Shown here in pieces: positions 14,172 to 18,274 of a stretch of 18,274 nucleotides of DNA. The first letter of the stretch is position 1. The number at the start of each line of letters is the position of its first letter. This stretch comes from JAVBNC01 sp031551765. Its GTDB lineage: Bacteria; Desulfobacterota; Desulfovibrionia; Desulfovibrionales; Desulfovibrionaceae. Under the pieces are notes generated by a model, which worked only from the letters and a program-made list of their open reading frames with translations, was not told where the DNA came from and did no database searches. A program made the translations under genes and the position numbers. The DNA lies in contig JAVBNC010000165.1 of assembly GCA_031551765.1 (NCBI GenBank), forward strand, positions 1 to 18,274. Reading direction: 5' to 3'.

Positions 14172-14402
14172 ATGCGCGCCTCTCTCTCTCTGCTCCTTGT
14201 TCTTTTCAGCGTCACCACCCTTGCCGGGTGCAGCTGGATGGGCAGAACCGCCGGCAAGGCCCAGGCCAAAATTGAAGACAGCGCCCAAGACACCAAGTCA
14301 GGCTACAAACAGGGGTATGCGGAAGAAAAGTCCAAGTCCCAGCCCGCCCCGAAAAAGACCACCACGGAACAGGAGCCTACCGAGAAGCCGCTCCAGAATT
14401 GA
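14172..14402 (+). CDS. Very small lipoprotein
   Basis: A 76-residue predicted lipoprotein. CAGGAG (14161-14166) precedes the ATG. The signal sequence has R2, a hydrophobic core LLLVLFSVTT and the lipobox LAGC with the acylated cysteine at 20, followed by SWMG (no aspartate at +2, so outer-membrane sorting is likely). The mature part is ~56 residues, highly charged and rich in K, E, Q, T and P, without a folded domain, ending in a proline/lysine/glutamate tail. It resembles small entericidin-like or spacer lipoproteins, but I cannot assign a function. Confidence 0.75.
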   Translation: MRASLSLLLVLFSVTTLAGCSWMGRTAGKAQAKIEDSAQDTKSGYKQGYAEEKSKSQPAPKKTTTEQEPTEKPLQN

Positions 14403-14430
14403 TTCCGGCCTTTCTCTCTTCCCGCATCCG

Positions 14431-14477
14431 ACGCCTTCCGGCACGCGGCTATACAATTGCCGCATGCCGGAAGGCGT
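14431..14477 (+). terminator. Long hairpin after the small lipoprotein gene
   Basis: ACGCCTTCCGGCA (14431-14443) pairs with TGCCGGAAGGCGT (14465-14477); after one C-A mismatch the stem continues with GCGGC (14445-14449)/GCCGC (14459-14463). It lies 28 bases after the stop. No U-run follows, so it may be a factor-assisted terminator or a 3'-end stabiliser. Confidence 0.5.
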
Positions 14478-14636
14478 TCGCCAAAATCCTTTTCCGTCTC
14501 GCATCAGCGCTTCACAACAGCAGCGCGGTAGTTTACAACTGTCCCGGACCCAAAACGGTGTTTTAGCATGTAGATGCCGCCCCCGCCGGCCGGGAGGCCG
14601 CGCGTCCCTTCAACCCCGACCTTCCGGAGGTTCCGC

Positions 14637-16259
14637 ATGACTTTCAACTGGCATAACCCTTATCCCACTATCCGCATCCCGCTGTTCGCCCGCAACGTCG
14701 TCTCCACCTCACATCCCCTGGCCGCCCAGGCCGGGGTCCGCATTCTTCTGGCCGGCGGCAACGCGGTGGACGCCATTATCGCCACCGCCGCCACGCTGGC
14801 CGTGGTGGAACCCGTTTCCAACGGCCTGGGCAGCGATGCGTTCGCCATACTCTGGGACGGCAAGCAACTGCACGGCCTCAACTCTTCCGGCCACTCCCCG
14901 GCCAGCTGGAATCTGGACTTTTTCCGCAAGCGCCACGGGGAGGACGGCAACGGCCTGGCCAAGCGGCCCTCGCGCGGCTGGGACACCGTGACCGTGCCCG
15001 GCGCGGTGGCCGCCTGGGGCGAGCTGCACAAGCGTTTCGGCAAGCTGCCCTTCGCGGACCTGATGGAGCCGGCGGCGGAAATTGCGGAACGGGGCGTTAC
15101 CATAGCCCCGGTGGTGGCCTTTAAGTGGGAAAGGGCCGTGGAAACGCTGAAAGAATTCCCGGGCTACGCCCAGACCTTCATGCCCAACGGCCGCGCCCCG
15201 AAAATCGGCGAAAAGTTCCTGTTCCCCGGCGCGGCCAAAATGCTGCGCCAGGTGGCCAAAGCAGGCGCGCGCGACTACTACGAGGGCCGGATAGCCGAAG
15301 CTATCGCCGCCTGGGCCAAGGAAACCGGCGGCAGCCTGACCATGGACGACCTGGGTTCCTTCCAGCCGGAATGGGTGAAACCCATTTCCATGGAATACCA
15401 CGGCTACGAGCTGCATGAAATCCCGCCCAACGGCCAGGGCATTGCCGCGCTGATCGCGCTGGGCATCCTGCGCGAATTCGACCTGCCTTCCCTGGCGCTG
15501 GATTCCGCCGAAACCCAGCACCTGCAGATAGAAGCCATGAAGCTGGCCTTTGCGGACGTACGCCGCTACGTGGCCGACCCCAAGGCCATGCAGGTGACGC
15601 CGGAACAAATGCTGGATCCCGCCTACCTGAAGAGCCGGGCCAAGCTCATCAACCCCAAAAAGGCCACGCATTTCGAACCCGGCATGCCCGGTTCCGGCGG
15701 CACCGTGTACCTGACCGCCGCGGACGAAAACGGCATGATGATCTCTTTCATCCAGTCCAACTTCAAGGGCTTCGGCTCCGGGGTGGTGGTGCCGGAATAC
15801 GGTATCGCGCTGCAGAACCGGGGCACGGGCTTTTCCAGCGACCCCAAGCACGCCAACGTGGTGGCCCCCAGAAAGCGCCCCTACCACACCATCATCCCCG
15901 GCTTCCTGACCAAGGACGGCCAGCCGCAGATGAGCTTCGGCGTCATGGGCGGCGACATCCAGCCCCAGGGCCACATGCAGACGGTCATCCGCATGCTGGA
16001 CTACAAGCAGCAGCCCCAGGCCGCCTGTGACGCCCCGCGCTGGAAGGTCAACACCGACTTCTCCCTGGACATTGAATCGCGCATGAACCCGGCCGCCATT
16101 GCCGGTCTTGAAGGCTACGGCCATAAAATCAAGGTCGTGGAAGACCCCTATTCGGACTTTGGTTCCGGCCAGTTCATCTGGCGCCTGTCCGACGATACGG
16201 ACCACGGCTACGTCGCCGCCAGCGACAGCCGCCGCGACGGCCACGCCGCCGGTTTCTAG
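14637..16259 (+). CDS. ggt: Gamma-glutamyltranspeptidase-like Ntn hydrolase (YwrD-type)
   Basis: A 540-residue member of the gamma-glutamyltranspeptidase/cephalosporin acylase family. These precursors self-cleave to free a catalytic N-terminal threonine and then hydrolyse or transfer gamma-glutamyl groups, for example of glutathione. ATG at 14637 is chosen because GGAGG lies 7 bases upstream. The large-subunit start (STSHPLAAQAGVRILLAGGNAVDA) is typical. The predicted nucleophile is T356 in GSGGTVYL, followed by the small-subunit marks GFGSGVVVPEYGIALQNRG, KRPYHTIIPG and VMGGDIQPQGH. The pattern is closest to the Bacillus YwrD-like branch. There is no signal peptide, unlike the periplasmic E. 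coli enzyme, so it should be cytoplasmic. Monocistronic, closed by a strong terminator. Precise substrate uncertain. Confidence 0.9.
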   Translation: MTFNWHNPYPTIRIPLFARNVVSTSHPLAAQAGVRILLAGGNAVDAIIATAATLAVVEPVSNGLGSDAFAILWDGKQLHGLNSSGHSPASWNLDFFRKRHGEDGNGLAKRPSRGWDTVTVPGAVAAWGELHKRFGKLPFADLMEPAAEIAERGVTIAPVVAFKWERAVETLKEFPGYAQTFMPNGRAPKIGEKFLFPGAAKMLRQVAKAGARDYYEGRIAEAIAAWAKETGGSLTMDDLGSFQPEWVKPISMEYHGYELHEIPPNGQGIAALIALGILREFDLPSLALDSAETQHLQIEAMKLAFADVRRYVADPKAMQVTPEQMLDPAYLKSRAKLINPKKATHFEPGMPGSGGTVYLTAADENGMMISFIQSNFKGFGSGVVVPEYGIALQNRGTGFSSDPKHANVVAPRKRPYHTIIPGFLTKDGQPQMSFGVMGGDIQPQGHMQTVIRMLDYKQQPQAACDAPRWKVNTDFSLDIESRMNPAAIAGLEGYGHKIKVVEDPYSDFGSGQFIWRLSDDTDHGYVAASDSRRDGHAAGF

Positions 16260-16288
16260 TCCCACCGGGTCATTCTCCACACGCATGC

Positions 16289-16322
16289 ACGCGGGGCGGG
16301 TTCATCCTGCCCCGCGTTTTTT
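16289..16322 (+). terminator. Rho-independent terminator of the GGT-like gene
   Basis: ACGCGGGGCGGG (16289-16300) pairs with CCTGCCCCGCGT (16306-16317) with one G-U pair around TTCAT, and the stem runs into TTTTTT. Classic intrinsic terminator 30 bases after the stop. Confidence 0.92.
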
Positions 16323-16444
16323 ATGCGGCGCGGCGCTTGCCAAAAAATGCTTCCTCCCTAATACTCTCTATACTAAAGCCTATACATGCCCGTTTCCCGG
16401 CCTGCGGGTTCCGGGCCCAATCAGGACTTTACAAGGAGGCCCGC

Positions 16445-17176
16445 ATGCGTCTCAATCTTCTCGCCCGTCTCACTATTCCGCTGCTTTTTTCCATCGGCCT
16501 GCTGCTCACGGGTTGCGCGGGCAAAAGCCCGTTCACCGGGTCCATGACCAAAATCGACGCCGCCGCCGTGAACAACGGGGAAAAAAGCCTGGTGGTGCTG
16601 CGCGTTTCCAGCCCGGCCGGGGGCCCCGTGGAAACCCGCTGGCTGCACCAGGAAAGCGGCGAACTCTACAAAATCAGCTCCCAGTTCAGCGCCAGCACCC
16701 AGGAAGTGGCCAGGGAATACGATATGGTCACCCTGCCCCCCGGCCGCTACGTGCTGATGTACGCCATGTACGCCGGCGGCACCTCTTCCGCCTGGCCCAC
16801 CCAGCCCTTTGACATCGACCCCGCCCGCGCCAAGGTCAGCGACTTGGGCCAGGTGCGCACGTCCGAACAGGGCTCCCCCGCCACCACCATCTACCAACTG
16901 CGCAGCCCCGGCCTGGCCAGGGACGGCAGAACCGCGCTCATCGCGTCCTTTACCCTTACCCCGGGCAAGGTGGTGTATCTGGGCGACATGACCATGGATT
17001 TCGGCCCGCAGGGCCCGGTGCAGCTGCCCGGATACTACCCGGCGGGCTCGGTTTCCTACGGCATCCATTACAACCTGGAGCAGGCCCGCATAGCCCTGGG
17101 CCAGGAAGACGCGAGCCTGGCCTCCAAGCTGACCCGCATGAACATCTCGCGCGGCGTTCTGGCCCGCGCCCGCTGA
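16445..17176 (+). CDS. Lipoprotein of unknown function
   Basis: A 243-residue predicted lipoprotein. ATG at 16445 follows AAGGAGG; an in-frame earlier start at 16337 lacks a site. The signal peptide has R2 and R8, a hydrophobic core and lipobox LTGC with C24, followed by AGKS, suggesting outer-membrane location. The mature part is rich in beta-type sequence; repeated segments such as KSLVVLRVSSPAGGP, DMVTLPPGRYVLMYAMYAGG and KVVYLGDMTMDF recall small beta-sandwich lipoproteins of envelope biology. I do not recognise a named family. It is transcribed alone, ending in a strong terminator, and precedes the DUF4198 gene in the same direction. No evidence links the two functionally beyond position. 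Confidence 0.82.
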   Translation: MRLNLLARLTIPLLFSIGLLLTGCAGKSPFTGSMTKIDAAAVNNGEKSLVVLRVSSPAGGPVETRWLHQESGELYKISSQFSASTQEVAREYDMVTLPPGRYVLMYAMYAGGTSSAWPTQPFDIDPARAKVSDLGQVRTSEQGSPATTIYQLRSPGLARDGRTALIASFTLTPGKVVYLGDMTMDFGPQGPVQLPGYYPAGSVSYGIHYNLEQARIALGQEDASLASKLTRMNISRGVLARAR

Positions 17177-17202
17177 CCTGGGACAGTTGACCCGGACCAC
17201 CC

Positions 17203-17241
17203 GCTCCCCCGGCCGCTTCACGGCCGGGGGAGCCGTTTTTT
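17203..17241 (+). terminator. Rho-independent terminator
   Basis: GCTCCCCCGGCCG (17203-17215) and CGGCCGGGGGAGC (17221-17233) form a perfect 13-bp stem with loop CTTCA, followed by CG and six T. It separates the lipoprotein gene from the DUF4198 gene. Confidence 0.93.
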
Positions 17242-17310
17242 CTCCTCCACCGCCACAAGCCGAAAACCCCCCGTTTTCTTGACAAGCGGCCTTGGAAGAC
17301 GTTACCCAAA

Positions 17311-17338
17311 GTAATACCTTTTTGATTTTTTGTAACAC
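17311..17338 (+). promoter_or_regulatory. Candidate NikR-type operator
   Basis: GTAATAC (17311-17317), a 14-base spacer, then GTAACAC (17332-17338). From memory, the NikR motif proposed by comparative genomics for Desulfovibrio-like bacteria is GTGTTAC-N13/14-GTAACAC. The right half matches perfectly, the left half at five of seven positions, and spacing fits. The site sits 12 bases before the ATG of the NikK-like gene; TTGACA at 17279-17284 upstream could be its -35. Nickel-dependent repression is inferred. Confidence 0.45.
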
Positions 17339-17350
17339 GAAAGGACGGTC

Positions 17351-18142
17351 ATGAAAAAGTTTCTCCTTCTCTGTTCCGCCGCCTGCCTGCTTTTGGCGGC
17401 CGCCCCGGCCCAGGCGCATTTCGGCATGGTGCTGCCTTCCGAGCAAGTGGTCATGGACGCCAAAAAGAACACCCTGTCCGTTGATCTCAAGTTCTGGCAC
17501 CCCTTTGAAAACAAGGGCATGGATCTGACCAAGCCCAAGGCCTTCAGCGTCTTTCACCAGGGCAAGAGCACGGACCTGCTCCCGGCCCTCAAAGAGCGCA
17601 AGGAGCAGGGCAAAAGCACCTGGCAGGCCAGCTACGCCCTGGCCCGGCCCGGTCTCTACGCCTTTGTTCTGGAACCCCAGCCTTACTGGGAGCCGGAAGA
17701 AGACTGCTACATCATCCACTACACTAAAGCCTATGCCGCGGCCTTTGGCGACGACGAAGGCTGGGACGCCCCCCTGGGCCTGAAAACGGAAATAGTGCCC
17801 CTGGCCAAGCCCTACGCCCTGTATGCCGGGAACCTGTTCCAGGGCCGGGTGCTGCTGAACGGCAAGCCCGTGCCCGGCGCGGAAGTGGAAGTGGAATACT
17901 ACCCCGGCCCCAAACTGGCCGGCAAAGCGCCCAACGACATGATGGTCACCCAGGCCGTCAAGGCGGACGAAGCGGGCGTGTTCTCTTTCGCCATGCCCTG
18001 GTCCGGCTGGTGGGGCTTCGCGGCCCTCAACACTTCCCCTGAAACCCTGGACCGCGACGGCAAGCCTAAAAAAGTGGAACTGGGCGCCGTGCTCTGGCTC
18101 CGCACGTATGAGCCTGTGAAGCCCGCGGCTTTGAAAAAGTAG
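17351..18142 (+). CDS. DUF4198 periplasmic protein, NikK-like metal-uptake accessory
   Basis: A 263-residue exported protein of the DUF4198 group, which includes NikK, an extra periplasmic component found next to ECF/CbiMNQO-type nickel or cobalt transporters. GAAAGGA precedes the ATG. The signal peptide (KK at 2-3, hydrophobic 4-18, cleavage AQA|H after residue 22) leaves a mature N-terminal histidine, HFGMVLPS, with a second histidine in FWHPFENKGMDL (H50). A free N-terminal histidine plus a nearby histidine makes a plausible Ni/Co-binding site. The second half (KTEIVPLAKPYALYAGNLFQGRVLLNGKPVPGAEVEVEY) looks like a carboxypeptidase-regulatory/immunoglobulin-like beta domain. There is no membrane anchor. 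Partner genes (cbiM/nikM, cbiQ, cbiO types) are expected downstream but the window ends. Family likely, metal inferred. Confidence 0.82.
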   Translation: MKKFLLLCSAACLLLAAAPAQAHFGMVLPSEQVVMDAKKNTLSVDLKFWHPFENKGMDLTKPKAFSVFHQGKSTDLLPALKERKEQGKSTWQASYALARPGLYAFVLEPQPYWEPEEDCYIIHYTKAYAAAFGDDEGWDAPLGLKTEIVPLAKPYALYAGNLFQGRVLLNGKPVPGAEVEVEYYPGPKLAGKAPNDMMVTQAVKADEAGVFSFAMPWSGWWGFAALNTSPETLDRDGKPKKVELGAVLWLRTYEPVKPAALKK

Positions 18143-18274
18143 CCTCCGGCGGCCGGGGGAAGGGGGGGGGGGACCCGTAGTTGGAAAAAAGTTTACCCCC
18201 CCCCCCCGCCCCCCCCCCCCCCCCCCACAAAAGAATTGCAGGGGGGTGGTGGGGGGGTGGGCGGTAGGAAAACC
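18143..18274. other. Homopolymer-rich end, probably unreliable sequence
   Basis: After the last stop the sequence becomes runs of G (18160-18171 region), long runs of C (around 18197-18226) and G/T-rich bases. No gene, hairpin with U-run or coding frame is seen. Such composition is unlike the rest of the window and is typical of low-quality contig ends. Confidence 0.7.

Noticed and set aside
14709..16286. Long minus-strand frame opposite the GGT-like gene
   Set aside because: Shadow of the real gene, no recognisable motif.
16337..16364. Promoter TTGCCA / TAATAC before the lipoprotein gene at 16445
   Set aside because: Spacing of 16 bases is acceptable but the -10 matches consensus at only three of six positions, so support is too weak.

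Overview
The window looks like a chromosomal piece, probably near a contig edge, from a GC-rich anaerobic deltaproteobacterium. Desulfovibrionaceae (Desulfovibrio/Bilophila-like) is my inference. It rests on GC-rich third codon positions, redox proteins rich in Fe-S cysteines, a DUF4198 (NikK-type) protein with a NikR-like site in front of it, and a stand-alone DHH phosphoesterase. No rRNA or other taxonomic marker is present.

Left edge (1-1220): a recombination scar. It holds a multi-hairpin intergenic repeat, an adenine phosphoribosyltransferase gene (minus strand) that has lost its 5' end, three tandem 9-bp repeats exactly at the break, and a GC-rich orphan coding fragment on the plus strand. 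About 250 bp without a convincing gene follows.

Central operon (1222-11920): nine genes on the plus strand, tightly packed. Promoter and perfect palindrome, then a GntR/HutC regulator, an FAD flavoprotein of the fumarate reductase/APS-reductase-alpha superfamily, a GltD-like NAD(P)/FAD/Fe-S oxidoreductase (overlapping stop/start), a family 5 solute-binding protein, two permeases and two ATPases of the Dpp/Opp type, and a divergent ComA (phosphosulfolactate synthase) family protein, followed by two strong hairpins. The layout suggests uptake of one organic compound, its redox conversion by the flavoprotein fed by the GltD-like partner, and C-S (or related) bond chemistry by the ComA-like barrel, all under the GntR protein. 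The substrate is unknown. This is the best candidate for an undescribed system here.

Middle (11920-14480): a complete minus-strand tRNA-Val(TAC) unit with promoter, leader hairpin, CCA end and terminator; a minus-strand DHH/DHHA1 phosphoesterase; then, divergently, a small protein of unknown function with a good promoter and an unusual 5'-leader hairpin, and a very small lipoprotein.

Right side (14480-18142): a cytoplasmic gamma-glutamyltranspeptidase-like Ntn hydrolase, a lipoprotein of unknown function, and a DUF4198 periplasmic protein that normally accompanies ECF-type nickel/cobalt transporters; its partner genes would lie beyond the window. The last ~130 bases are homopolymer-rich and are probably an unreliable assembly end.
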